Shown: in pieces, positions 43,279 through 51,146 of the stretch | Layout of the letters: the number at the start of each line of letters is the position of its first letter | Position numbering within the stretch: the first letter of the stretch is position 1 | Assembly (NCBI RefSeq): GCF_018829635.1 | Contig: NZ_JAHKKG010000001.1 | Location: 310,001 to 374,000 of the forward strand | Source of the DNA: Paractinoplanes bogorensis | GTDB taxonomy: Bacteria; Actinomycetota; Actinomycetes; Mycobacteriales; Micromonosporaceae | DNA: 64,000 nt | Direction of reading: 5' to 3' | The notes under the pieces: model-generated | Databases searched by the model: none | The model's input: the letters and a program-made list of their open reading frames with translations, nothing else | What the model was told of the DNA's origin: nothing | Translations under genes and position numbers: made by a program

Positions 43279-44114
43279 AAAAGGACAGTGGCGAACGAGC
43301 CGGCCGACACGAAGCCGCACCGAGCGTAGACGCGCCGGGCGGCGGCGTTGTAGTCGTTCACATAGAGGCTCACCGTAGGTGCCACGCGGCGTAACGCGTC
43401 GCGTGTCACCGACGCCATTGCCGGGGCGGCCAGGCCCCGCCCCCGGAACTCGGGGTCGACCCACACGCCCTGCACCTGCGTGGTGCGGTTGGTCGCGATG
43501 GCCAGCTCGGCCTTGAAGATCACCCGGTCGCCGACGAAGCGCGCGTACGCCCGCTTGCCCTTGACCAGCTCGACGATGCGCCGCCGATAGCCGCGCCCAC
43601 CGTCGTCGAGCAGCGGCGACACCCCGACCTCTTCGGTGTACATCGCCACAGCGGCCGGGAACAGCGCGTCGACCTCGCTCGGCCGTACGAGCCGCACCTC
43701 GGGGTCGGGCGCGATCACCGGATCGCGGTCGGCCACCAGCAGCGGCTGATGCGGCCGCACGTCGCGGGCCCGCCCCCAGTGGCCGCCCAGCCTGTCCCAC
43801 AGATCGAGGACGGCGTCGGAGCGCCCGATGATCGACGAGCAGATGCGCGGCTCGGAGCCCAGCAGTTCGGCGAACGCGGCCGTCGCGGCCGGCGTCGAGC
43901 ACACCGGCACGAGATGGGCCCCCGACCAGATCAGCGACTCGACGCGGCGGCCCGGCCCGTAGCCGAAGATGCGCCCGTCGGAACGCCACCAGTTCAGGCC
44001 GTGCGCCGCCACCCGCTCGGCGATCTGCGCGCCGGCGTAGGGGTCGCGGTCGAGGACTCTCTCGACCTGCGCGCGCTCGGACTCACCGAGCTGGCGAATC
44101 GGCACCGTCAGCAC
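43275..44114 (-). CDS. DUF4081 - GNAT acetyltransferase
   Basis: The 279-residue protein has an N-terminal DUF4081 module ([20 protein letters not shown], then [13 protein letters not shown]) and a C-terminal GNAT domain with the acetyl-CoA loop [13 protein letters not shown] and ending [16 protein letters not shown]. Such proteins follow ispG in many actinobacteria; the acceptor is unknown. GTG 44114 gives the start [13 protein letters not shown] 44123 would add three residues. It points away from the PadR gene. Confidence 0.87.
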   Translation of the reverse strand: MLTVPIRQLGESERAQVERVLDRDPYAGAQIAERVAAHGLNWWRSDGRIFGYGPGRRVESLIWSGAHLVPVCSTPAATAAFAELLGSEPRICSSIIGRSDAVLDLWDRLGGHWGRARDVRPHQPLLVADRDPVIAPDPEVRLVRPSEVDALFPAAVAMYTEEVGVSPLLDDGGRGYRRRIVELVKGKRAYARFVGDRVIFKAELAIATNRTTQVQGVWVDPEFRGRGLAAPAMASVTRDALRRVAPTVSLYVNDYNAAARRVYARCGFVSAGSFATVLF

Positions 44115-44198
44115 AGCTATCACATTGCCAGATCCACGGCCGCACACACCCATCGCAGGGCCCTCCTCTAGAAGAAACCCTTGCGGACGATCTGTTGC

Positions 44199-44208
44199 CG
44201 ATATATCG
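44199..44208. promoter_or_regulatory. likely PadR operator, CGATATATCG palindrome
   Basis: The 10-bp perfect palindrome, followed after 5 bp by CTATCGA, lies 31 bp before the PadR ATG. AT-rich palindromes of this kind near the own gene are typical for self-regulated PadR proteins. Confidence 0.55.
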
Positions 44209-44239
44209 TCTAACTATCGACAACAGATCGGAGATAGTC

Positions 44240-44827
44240 ATGAGGTACCAGCATCCCGGCCCGCACGGCTTCCGTCACCGCGGTTTCACCTTCCCTCCCG
44301 GCTTCCCCTTCGGCGGCCCCGGCGATTTCGGTCCCGGCGGTCCGTGGGGTGGCCCCGGCCAACGCGGCGGTCCTCGTCGCGGCGGGCGTGGCGGGCGGCC
44401 CAACGTGCGCACCGCCGTCCTGGCGCTGCTCCTCGAGCGGCCCATGCACGGCTACGAGATGATCCAGGAGCTCGACTCCCGGACCGGCGGCATCTGGCGA
44501 CCGAGCCCCGGCTCGATCTACCCGACGCTGCAGCTGCTCGAGGACGAGGGGCTCATCGAGCCCGAGTCCGAGGGCAGTCGCAAGAGCTACCGGCTGACCG
44601 ACAGCGGCCGGGCCGAGGCCGAGACCGCCGCCCAGAACCCCCCGTGGGGCAACATCGGCGACGACACGATGTCCCAGGTGCAGGATTTCCGCGACGCGGC
44701 GGTCGGCATCATGGGCGCGCTCAAGCAGGTCGGCTTCAACGGCACGCCGGAGCAGCGGCAGCGCGCGCTCGAGATCCTCAACGAGACCAAGCGCAAGCTC
44801 TACGCGATCCTCGCCGACAGCGAGTGA
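44240..44827 (+). CDS. PadR-family transcriptional regulator
   Basis: The 195-residue protein opens with a Gly/Pro/Phe-rich segment (about residues 10-55: PPGFPFGGPGDFGPGG), then the winged helix (VRTAVLALLLERPMHGYEMI, then GSIYPTLQLLEDEGLIE and YRLTDSGR) and a C-terminal dimerisation helix with GALKQVGFNGTPEQ. Such glycine-rich N-termini are common in actinobacterial PadR repressors. ATG 44240 follows CGGAG at 5-9 nt. It is followed by a clear terminator and probably controls its own promoter. Confidence 0.92.
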   Translation: MRYQHPGPHGFRHRGFTFPPGFPFGGPGDFGPGGPWGGPGQRGGPRRGGRGGRPNVRTAVLALLLERPMHGYEMIQELDSRTGGIWRPSPGSIYPTLQLLEDEGLIEPESEGSRKSYRLTDSGRAEAETAAQNPPWGNIGDDTMSQVQDFRDAAVGIMGALKQVGFNGTPEQRQRALEILNETKRKLYAILADSE

Positions 44828-44833
44828 GGTTTT

Positions 44834-44847
44834 ACTAGCCGGCTAGT
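44834..44847. other. 14-bp palindrome ACTAGCCGGCTAGT
   Basis: A perfect palindrome without loop lies 7 nt behind the padR stop. It is a possible protein-binding site. Confidence 0.5.
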
Positions 44848-44857
44848 TGGTCGGCCG

Positions 44858-44892
44858 CGAAAGGCGCACCCCGATGGTGGGTGCGCCTTTCG
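44858..44892 (+). terminator. terminator of padR
   Basis: CGAAAGGCGCACCC (44858-44871) pairs perfectly over 14 bp with GGGTGCGCCTTTCG (44879-44892) around a 7-nt loop, followed by TGTCTCTTCC. Confidence 0.8.
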
Positions 44893-45035
44893 TGTCTCTT
44901 CCGCTTCTTTTCCCGTACGAGGAAGCCCGGTCAACAACCGCAAAAGACGGGTCCCCGCCGCTGCGCACGGCCTGGCTGCAACGAAAGGCCGCACGCGGCT
45001 TCCGGCTGTAGCGGCGGGCCGAGCTCAGGTGGCGC

Positions 45036-45187
45036 GCCCGGCTCGGGTGGGGTGCTCGGCTCGGGTGGGGTGCTCGGCTCGGGCGGGGTGCCCAGCTCGG
45101 GTGGGGTGCCCGGCTCGGGTGGGGTGCCCGGCTTGGGCGGGGTGCCCGGCTCGGGCGGGGTGCTCGGCTCGGGCGGGGTGCTCGGCT
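45036..45187. repeat. 18-bp tandem repeat, eight and a half copies
   Basis: Eight full 18-bp units GCYCGGCTCGGGYGGGGT start at 45036 and end at 45179, then a partial unit runs to 45187, one base before the stop codon of the maltokinase-cap gene (45189-45191). Units differ by single transitions. No gene covers 44828-45188; frames through the array code only for hexapeptide repeats such as Gly-Ser-Gly-Gly-Val-Leu. Confidence 0.95.
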
Positions 45188-45188
45188 T

Positions 45189-45824
45189 TCAGAGCGGTCG
45201 GGCGAAGGCCAGCGGTGTCGAGGCGGGCGCGGCCTTCCAGGTGCCGAAGAGGACCGCACCCGGGTGGGAGACGCCGCGATCCAGGATGCGGGGGATCGTC
45301 AGCACCAGCTTGTCGGTCTCGATCACCGTCGGGTTGGCCGGGTCGACGTGGGTGATCGCGGTGACCGCGCGGGCCTCGGCGATCTCGTTGATCAGGCTGG
45401 TGGTCACGGTCATGCTCGGCTGGCGCGGCTCGAGGTGCCCGTCGGTCTCGATGTACTCCTGGGCCTGGCCGCTGCCGGTGAGCAGGGCCTGCGCCAGCGC
45501 CTCGGCATAGACGACGTCGCCCGTCCCGTCGTAGACCCACCGGCGGCCCAGCACCGAATGCTCGGTCGTGCCGACCAGCCACTCGTCGGCCCCCTCGACC
45601 GGAGCGCCCCGATAGGTCAGCGGCACCTGGTAGGTCGGCCCGGTCCCCGCGGTGACCAGCAGCGTCTCGATACCGACTTCACCCTCGGGATCGTCGAACC
45701 GATAGGACGCCACCCGCTCGACCGCGGCGCCGGCCGTGCCCTGATACCACGAGCGGCTCGGGAGCCACGCCGCCAGCAGTTCAACCTTGGTGGGACTCAA
45801 AGTCGCCTTGTGGATCAATGCCAT
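45189..45824 (-). CDS. maltokinase N-terminal cap-like domain protein
   Basis: The 211-residue protein resembles the cap domain of trehalose-dependent maltokinases (LLAAWLPSRSWYQ, YRFDDPEGEVGIETLLV, YQVPLTYRGAPVEGADEWLVG and TEHSVLGRRWVYD) but lacks the kinase domain. Stand-alone cap proteins occur in several actinomycetes with unknown role. ATG 45824 is chosen because TACGAT ends 7 nt upstream; an ATG three codons earlier is less likely. The 3' end abuts an 18-bp tandem repeat. Confidence 0.83.
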   Translation of the reverse strand: MALIHKATLSPTKVELLAAWLPSRSWYQGTAGAAVERVASYRFDDPEGEVGIETLLVTAGTGPTYQVPLTYRGAPVEGADEWLVGTTEHSVLGRRWVYDGTGDVVYAEALAQALLTGSGQAQEYIETDGHLEPRQPSMTVTTSLINEIAEARAVTAITHVDPANPTVIETDKLVLTIPRILDRGVSHPGAVLFGTWKAAPASTPLAFARPL

Positions 45825-45831
45825 GCGCCGC

Positions 45832-45837
45832 ATCGTA
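45832..45837 (-). promoter_or_regulatory. -10-like hexamer TACGAT before maltokinase-cap gene
   Basis: On the minus strand TACGAT ends 7 nt before ATG 45824 and itself overlaps an upstream in-frame ATG, which argues against that ATG as start. Confidence 0.45.
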
Positions 45838-45942
45838 GTTTCCCCATGCGCCCCACGGTCACCGGCAAACAGCCTGACAGTCTCGCCCCGACGCCCATTT
45901 CGCCCCGTGTCGACGGCTCAACGCCCTGATCAGCCCAAATGT

Positions 45943-46923
45943 CTAGCGCCCGAGGGAAGTCAACAGGGGCAGGATCGCGGCCGGATCGCCTGACTCCAGC
46001 GTCGGTGTGGGGAGCAGGGCCATCGCGGGGACGGTGATGCCCGCCGCCACGTAGGCCTCGACCTTGGCCCGGCACTCGTCGGCGGTGCCGTGGACGATCA
46101 GGTCGTCGACCACCTCGTCGGGGATCGCGGCCAGCGCGCCCTTGCGGTCGCCGGCCGACCAGGCCTGCCACATCGGGGCCAGCGTCTCGTCGCGGCCCAG
46201 CCAACGGTGGAAAGCGGCGTACGCGGGCACGGTCAGGTAGGCCGCGATCATGCGACGGCCGACCCGGCGGGCGTGGGCCGCGTCGTCGGTCGGGCAGACG
46301 AAGATGCGGGCCGCCACGTCGAAGTCCGGCTTGTCGGTCTTGACCTCGGCCAGAGCCGTGGTGACGTCGGCCGGGGACAGCCAGTTCAGGATCACGCCGT
46401 CGGCCTCGGCGGCGGCCAGCCGGAGCATGCCGGGGCGCAGCGCGGCCAGCAGCACCTGCGGCGGGACCGCCGGGGGCCGTTCGAGGCGGAAACGGCGTAC
46501 GGGAAAAGTCTCGAACTGCTCGTCGACCAGCTCGCCGGCCAGTGCCGCCCGCAGGAAGCGCAGCATGTCGCGGCTGCGCTGGAACGGATCGGTGAAGTCG
46601 GCGGCGTTCCAGTCACCGACCACGACCGGCGAGGAAGCGCCGATGCCCAGCTGGAACCGGCCCGGAGCGGTCTCGGCGAGCGCGGCCGCGGTCATCGCCA
46701 GCAGGCCGGGCCCGCGGGTGAAGACCGGCGCGATGGCCGTGCCGAGCCGGAACTGCGGCGCCCACGCGGCGGCCAGCGTCAACGGGGTGAAGGCGTCGGA
46801 GCCGGCCACCTCCGAGGTCCACAGGTCGGTGAATCCGGCGTCGGCCAGCGCCGCGAAGACGCCTCTGTGCTCGGAGAGCGGGATGCCGCCCAGCGGAACG
46901 GTCATGCCCCATCGCATCGACAT
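45943..46923 (-). CDS. LLM-class F420-dependent oxidoreductase
   Basis: The 326-residue protein is a luciferase-like TIM-barrel enzyme (MRWGMTVPLGGIPL start, FTDLWTSEVAGSDAFTPL, RFQLGIGASSPVVVGDWN, and FVCPTDDAAHARRVGRRMI). The family uses coenzyme F420 or FMN on varied substrates; F420 is common in this group. ATG 46923 follows CAGGAT by 7 nt, a variant of the leaderless element. A CGTACGGGAAAAG motif lies within the gene at 46496. Confidence 0.88.
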   Translation of the reverse strand: MSMRWGMTVPLGGIPLSEHRGVFAALADAGFTDLWTSEVAGSDAFTPLTLAAAWAPQFRLGTAIAPVFTRGPGLLAMTAAALAETAPGRFQLGIGASSPVVVGDWNAADFTDPFQRSRDMLRFLRAALAGELVDEQFETFPVRRFRLERPPAVPPQVLLAALRPGMLRLAAAEADGVILNWLSPADVTTALAEVKTDKPDFDVAARIFVCPTDDAAHARRVGRRMIAAYLTVPAYAAFHRWLGRDETLAPMWQAWSAGDRKGALAAIPDEVVDDLIVHGTADECRAKVEAYVAAGITVPAMALLPTPTLESGDPAAILPLLTSLGR

Positions 46924-47004
46924 GACCACGATCCTGCCTTGGGCCCGGTAGTGAGGTCCACCACGGAGATGTCACATCGATCGGTGTCGGGGGTATGTTT
47001 TTGT

Positions 47005-47018
47005 ACTGACCAGTCAGT
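47005..47018. promoter_or_regulatory. TetR-type operator palindrome ACTGAC-CA-GTCAGT
   Basis: The perfect inverted repeat lies 19 nt before the ABC ATPase gene, just behind a TATGTT -10-like element at 46994. TetR regulators commonly bind such sites, and a tetR gene is third in this operon. Confidence 0.6.
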
Positions 47019-47037
47019 CTAAGTTTGAGGAGCGGCC

Positions 47038-48396
47038 ATGCCGGTGCTCATCGCCCGCGGGGCCGGGGTGCGCCGTCGCCGCGGGTGGCTCTTCCGCGAT
47101 CTCGACGTCACGATCGAGCCGGGTGAGCTGGTCGCGATCGTCGGCCCGCCCGGCAGTGGCCGCACGACGGCGGCGCTGGCGCTGGCCCGGCGGTTCCGGC
47201 TCGCGGCCGGCCGCGTCGAGCTCACCGGGCGCGCGTCACTGGGCTACGTACCCGACGTCTCGGCGCCCGAGCCGGTCTTCACCGTCGCCGAACACGTCCG
47301 CGAACGGCTGGCTCTGCTCGGCCGTTCCCGCCGACGGTCGGTCCGGCTCCACGGCTTGGATCCGCAGAGGCAGGGTCAAGACCTTTCCCCGTACGAGAAA
47401 CAGCTCCTCGGACTGGTTCTCGCCCAGCTCGCGGATCCCGCCGTGATCGCGCTGGACGGTTTCGACGACGGTCTGGATGCGCGGGAGCAGGAGTCGCTGT
47501 GGCAGTTGCTGACATCGCTGGCCGCCGGCGGAGTGGCCGTGATCGTGACCGCCCGCGAGGTGGACGGGTCCCGCTTCTCCACCGTGATCCGGCTGGGTGA
47601 CTCCACTTCGGATGGTGCCGCTCCCGGCGAATCGGTCAACGTGGCGCCAGGCGAGGGCGATGTCGCGCAAGGAGTGCGCGGGGGTGTTGTCGCGGTGCCG
47701 GCCGCGATCGGAGACATGGGTGTCATCCCGGGGGCGGCTCGCGAAGACGGCGGCGCGACGTCGAGGGAGCCGGTTGACGCGGGAGTGCTCGACAAAGACC
47801 CGCCGATGGGCGGGGGAGCGGCCGACTCCGAGCGGAGCGGTGAACGGGCGAGCGCCGAAGTCGCCACGTTGCAGGTTGGCGGCGAGTCGGGAGCCGCGGA
47901 CCCGGGATCGAACGGCGGGCACGTCGAGGTGGGACTCGCTCGGTCGGTGCCGGGGCGCGATCGGGTGAGCGCGGATGGCGTCGGCTCGGAGCCGAACGGC
48001 GACTGGGCGGACGCCGCCACAGGCATCCCGACGCTGAGCAGTGAGCGAGTGGGTGTGGAAGTGGTCGAGTCAGGCCCGGGTGGCGAGCGGGCGGATGCGA
48101 GAGCCGGTGAGCCGAGTCCGAACGGCGAGCGGCTCAGCGAGGAATTGTCCGGGTCGGCTGGCTCCGGGACGAGCGGCGCGTCGGAGGTCGCCGGCTCCGG
48201 GACGAGCGGCGCTTCCGAGGTTCCGAAAGTCGCTGGCTCCGAGGCGAGCAGCGCGTCTGAGGCTGCGGACATTGCCGGCTCCGGGACGAGCAGCGGGTCG
48301 GTGAGTGGGGAAGTCGCCGGCTCTGGTGCGGACAGCGAGTCGGGCGGCGGCGACGTGGTGGCTGGGGAAGAGCGGGTCGGGGAGGAAGAGCGATGA
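47038..48396 (+). CDS. ABC ATPase-like protein with altered catalytic motifs and long Gly/Ser/Glu tail
   Basis: Residues 1-190 form an ABC ATPase-like domain. The Walker A reads GPPGSGRTT (36-44) with Arg42 in place of lysine; the signature position reads LSPYEKQLLGL; Walker B reads ALDGFDDGLD, with Gly141 where the catalytic Glu should be; and the switch histidine is absent (VTAREVD). ATP hydrolysis is therefore doubtful. From 195 to 452 an acidic, Gly/Ser/Glu-rich, probably disordered tail follows, with GSGTSGASEV repeats. ATG 47038 has TTTGAGGAG upstream. It overlaps the YhgE/Pip gene by 4 bases, so both are made together. Confidence 0.83.
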   Translation: MPVLIARGAGVRRRRGWLFRDLDVTIEPGELVAIVGPPGSGRTTAALALARRFRLAAGRVELTGRASLGYVPDVSAPEPVFTVAEHVRERLALLGRSRRRSVRLHGLDPQRQGQDLSPYEKQLLGLVLAQLADPAVIALDGFDDGLDAREQESLWQLLTSLAAGGVAVIVTAREVDGSRFSTVIRLGDSTSDGAAPGESVNVAPGEGDVAQGVRGGVVAVPAAIGDMGVIPGAAREDGGATSREPVDAGVLDKDPPMGGGAADSERSGERASAEVATLQVGGESGAADPGSNGGHVEVGLARSVPGRDRVSADGVGSEPNGDWADAATGIPTLSSERVGVEVVESGPGGERADARAGEPSPNGERLSEELSGSAGSGTSGASEVAGSGTSGASEVPKVAGSEASSASEAADIAGSGTSSGSVSGEVAGSGADSESGGGDVVAGEERVGEEER

Positions 48397-50528
48397 GCAA
48401 TCTGTCCACATTGTCGTTGGCCGGGATGGAGCTGAAGCGGTTCCTGCGGGGTCGACTGACCCGGGCCGCGCTGGCCACGCTGGCGGTCATACCACTGCTC
48501 TACGGGGCGCTTTATCTGTACGCGTTCTGGGATCCGTACGGGCGGCTCAATCACATTCCGGCTGCTCTCGTGGTGGAGGACCGGGCGGCCACGGCCAGTG
48601 ACGGCACGTCGGTGCATGCGGGGAAGGACCTGGCCGACGAATTGATCGACCGGGAAGTGTTCGACTGGCATGTGGTCGACGAAACCGCCGCCGAGAAGGG
48701 GCTGGCCGACGGCAGCTTCCAGATCTCGCTCCGGATTCCGGCCGGCTTCTCGACCGACCTGGTCAGCGGGCCCGATCAGAACCAGGCGGCCAAACAGGCA
48801 CAGCTCATGGCGGTCAGTGACGACGCCACGAATTATCTGAGCGGGGTGTTCGCGCGGACCGCGTTCGACGAAGTGCGATCGGCCGCCGCCGCTAGTGCCT
48901 CGTCGGGATATTTCGACAAGATGCTGATCGGGTTCACCGATCTGAAGAAGCAGACCCAGGACGCCGCCGACGGCGCCGGAAAACTCGAGGACGGAGCGTC
49001 CAGTGCCGAGTCGGGGGCGAACCGGCTGTCGGGCGGGCTGGACGACGCCCGGAACGGCGCGGGACGCCTGACGAGCGGGCTCGGGACGGCCGCGACCGGG
49101 GCCGGTGACCTGGCCGACGGGCTGGCCCAGCTCAACGCGGGCGCGCGGCAGCTGGCCACCGGCACTCGGCAGGCGGCCGACGGCGGACGGCAGCTGGCGA
49201 CGGCGGTGGACGCGGCCGCCGACAAGGCCGAGCCGCTGCTGCGGGACAACGCCGAACGCATCGCCGACGCCGCCACCCTGGTGGCCCGGGGCGCAGACAC
49301 GCTCGCGGCCAACATCGGGGCGGTCGACCAGGCCGCCGATCAGGCGGTGCGTGATGCGCGGCAATTGAACGACTACCTGAACACGCTGCCCGACGACACC
49401 GAGGGGCTGGCCGACGCGAAGGCGATCGCCGGGCGACTGCTCAGTGCGGCTCAGAAGATTCAAGGCGCGTCCGATCTGTCGGAGCTACGGACCGAGTTGC
49501 GGCAGGTCGCGGCCACGGCCCGGCAGATCGCGGCGACCGCGCCGCACCTCGCCGACGACGTGCAGGCCGCCCGTACGCGGGTCGACCAGCTCGCGGCCGG
49601 ACTCGACCGGCTCGCGACGGGAGCGGGACAACTCAGCACCGGCACCGCGCAGGCCCGGCAGGGCGCCCAGGATCTCGAGGGCGGCATCTATCGGCTGTCG
49701 TCCGGGGCGCGTCAGCTGTCCGGCGGACTGACCACTCTGGCCAGTGGCGGTCACCAGCTCGCGGACGGTCTCGGCGACCTGCAGGGCGGCGCCGAACGAC
49801 TGGCCGGCGGACTGGCCGACGGCGCCGACCGGATCCCGGGCTACGGCGACGACCCGAGCGACCGGGCCGACGTGCTCGGCAACCCGGTGGCGCTGGACCG
49901 GGACGTCCGGCATCCGGCCGCCACGTACGGGGTCGGCTTCGCGCCGTACTTCCTGGCCCTGGCCCTGTGGGTGGGCGCGATGATCACGTTCATGGTGCTG
50001 AAGCCGCTGAACCGGCGCCATCTGGTCAGCGAGGCACCGACGTACCGGGTGGTGCTGGCCGGTCTGCTGCCCGCCGTCGCGGTCGGGCTGGTGCAGGCGA
50101 CGCTGCTCTTCCTGGTCGTGCACTTCGGGCTCGGGCTCGACCCGGTGCGACCGTGGGCGACCTGGGGGCTGTTGATGCTGACCGCGGCCGTGTTCGCGGC
50201 GATCATGCAGTTGCTGGGGGCCGCGTTCGGTGCCCCGGGCCGCATCCTCGCCCTGGCGCTGCTGATGCTGCAGCTGACGTCGTCCGGCGGCACCTACCCG
50301 GTGCAGACCTCGCCGGGGTTCTTCCAGGCGATTCACCCGCTGCTTCCGATGACGTACGTGGTGCAGGCCGCGCGCCACGTCATCGACGGTGGGGCCTGGA
50401 GCACCGTCGGAACGGGGGTCGCGGTCCTCATCGCGTACGGGGGAACGGCCTTGATCTTGACCTTGGTCACCGCGTGGCGCAGCCGGCGACTGACCCCGAG
50501 CGACCTGCACCCCGCTCTCGTGCTCTGA
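48393..50528 (+). CDS. YhgE/Pip-domain membrane protein
   Basis: The 711-residue protein has one membrane span near residues 28-48, a large external region that is helical with repeated glycine spacing (LSGGLDDARNGAGRLTSGLG and similar, about residues 195-475), and five to six membrane spans near the C-terminus (520-700), the pattern of the YhgE/Pip family related to ABC-2 permeases and phage receptors. The coupled upstream ATPase-like protein and downstream tetR suggest an export or membrane-shaping system. ATG 48393 overlaps the preceding stop. Confidence 0.88.
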   Translation: MSNLSTLSLAGMELKRFLRGRLTRAALATLAVIPLLYGALYLYAFWDPYGRLNHIPAALVVEDRAATASDGTSVHAGKDLADELIDREVFDWHVVDETAAEKGLADGSFQISLRIPAGFSTDLVSGPDQNQAAKQAQLMAVSDDATNYLSGVFARTAFDEVRSAAAASASSGYFDKMLIGFTDLKKQTQDAADGAGKLEDGASSAESGANRLSGGLDDARNGAGRLTSGLGTAATGAGDLADGLAQLNAGARQLATGTRQAADGGRQLATAVDAAADKAEPLLRDNAERIADAATLVARGADTLAANIGAVDQAADQAVRDARQLNDYLNTLPDDTEGLADAKAIAGRLLSAAQKIQGASDLSELRTELRQVAATARQIAATAPHLADDVQAARTRVDQLAAGLDRLATGAGQLSTGTAQARQGAQDLEGGIYRLSSGARQLSGGLTTLASGGHQLADGLGDLQGGAERLAGGLADGADRIPGYGDDPSDRADVLGNPVALDRDVRHPAATYGVGFAPYFLALALWVGAMITFMVLKPLNRRHLVSEAPTYRVVLAGLLPAVAVGLVQATLLFLVVHFGLGLDPVRPWATWGLLMLTAAVFAAIMQLLGAAFGAPGRILALALLMLQLTSSGGTYPVQTSPGFFQAIHPLLPMTYVVQAARHVIDGGAWSTVGTGVAVLIAYGGTALILTLVTAWRSRRLTPSDLHPALVL

Positions 50529-50540
50529 AAGACTGGCGGC

Positions 50541-51146
50541 ATGACCACGGACGGGCGCACGCGGCGACGGGAGGACACCCGGCAGCGGCTCTTCGAAGCG
50601 GCCGTCGAGTTGATCGCCGAGCAGGGTTTCTCGGCGACGACCGTGGACGACATCGCGCTGCGGGCCCAGGTCGCCAAGGGCACGGTCTATTACAACTTCA
50701 AGTCCAAGACCGTGCTGTTCGAGGAGTTGCTGCGGCACGGCATCGATCTGCTGACCGAGGAGTTCCGGGCCGCGGTGCAGGGGCTGCCCCCGCGAGAAGC
50801 GGTGGCGGCCCTGGTCCGGGCCCAGCTCGAATACATCCGCCGTTATCGGGCGTTCGCGCAGCTGCTGATCTCGGAGATGTGGCGGACCAACCGGGAGTGG
50901 CAGCAGACGCTGATTCTGCTGCGCGAGCAGGCCATCGGGGTGATCGCCGAGACCGTGCAGGCCGGTGTCGACTCGGGTGATCTGCCGGCCGACCTGGATG
51001 TGCGGGTGGCGTCGTCGGCGCTGTTCGGGGTGGGACTGGTGGTGGCCGTCGACTGGCTGGTCTTCATGCCGGAGCGACCCCTCGAGAGTGTCGAGGAGTC
51101 GCTCCTGGCGATCGTGCGGCGTGTGGGCGGGACTACTACCCCGTAG
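50541..51146 (+). CDS. TetR/AcrR-family regulator
   Basis: The 201-residue protein has the N-terminal helix-turn-helix (RRREDTRQRLFEAAVELIAE, FSATTVDDIALRAQVAKGTV, YYNFKSKTVLFEELL) and an all-helical effector domain. It probably binds the palindrome at 47005-47018 in front of its own operon. ATG 50541 is 12 nt behind the YhgE/Pip stop. The 3' end overlaps that of the opposite permease gene by 11 bases. Confidence 0.92.
   Translation: MTTDGRTRRREDTRQRLFEAAVELIAEQGFSATTVDDIALRAQVAKGTVYYNFKSKTVLFEELLRHGIDLLTEEFRAAVQGLPPREAVAALVRAQLEYIRRYRAFAQLLISEMWRTNREWQQTLILLREQAIGVIAETVQAGVDSGDLPADLDVRVASSALFGVGLVVAVDWLVFMPERPLESVEESLLAIVRRVGGTTTP

Noticed and set aside
45036..45187. Glycine-rich repeat protein encoded on the plus strand (44881-45510)
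   Set aside because: The frame consists of the 18-bp array plus antisense of the maltokinase-cap gene; the start lies inside the padR terminator.
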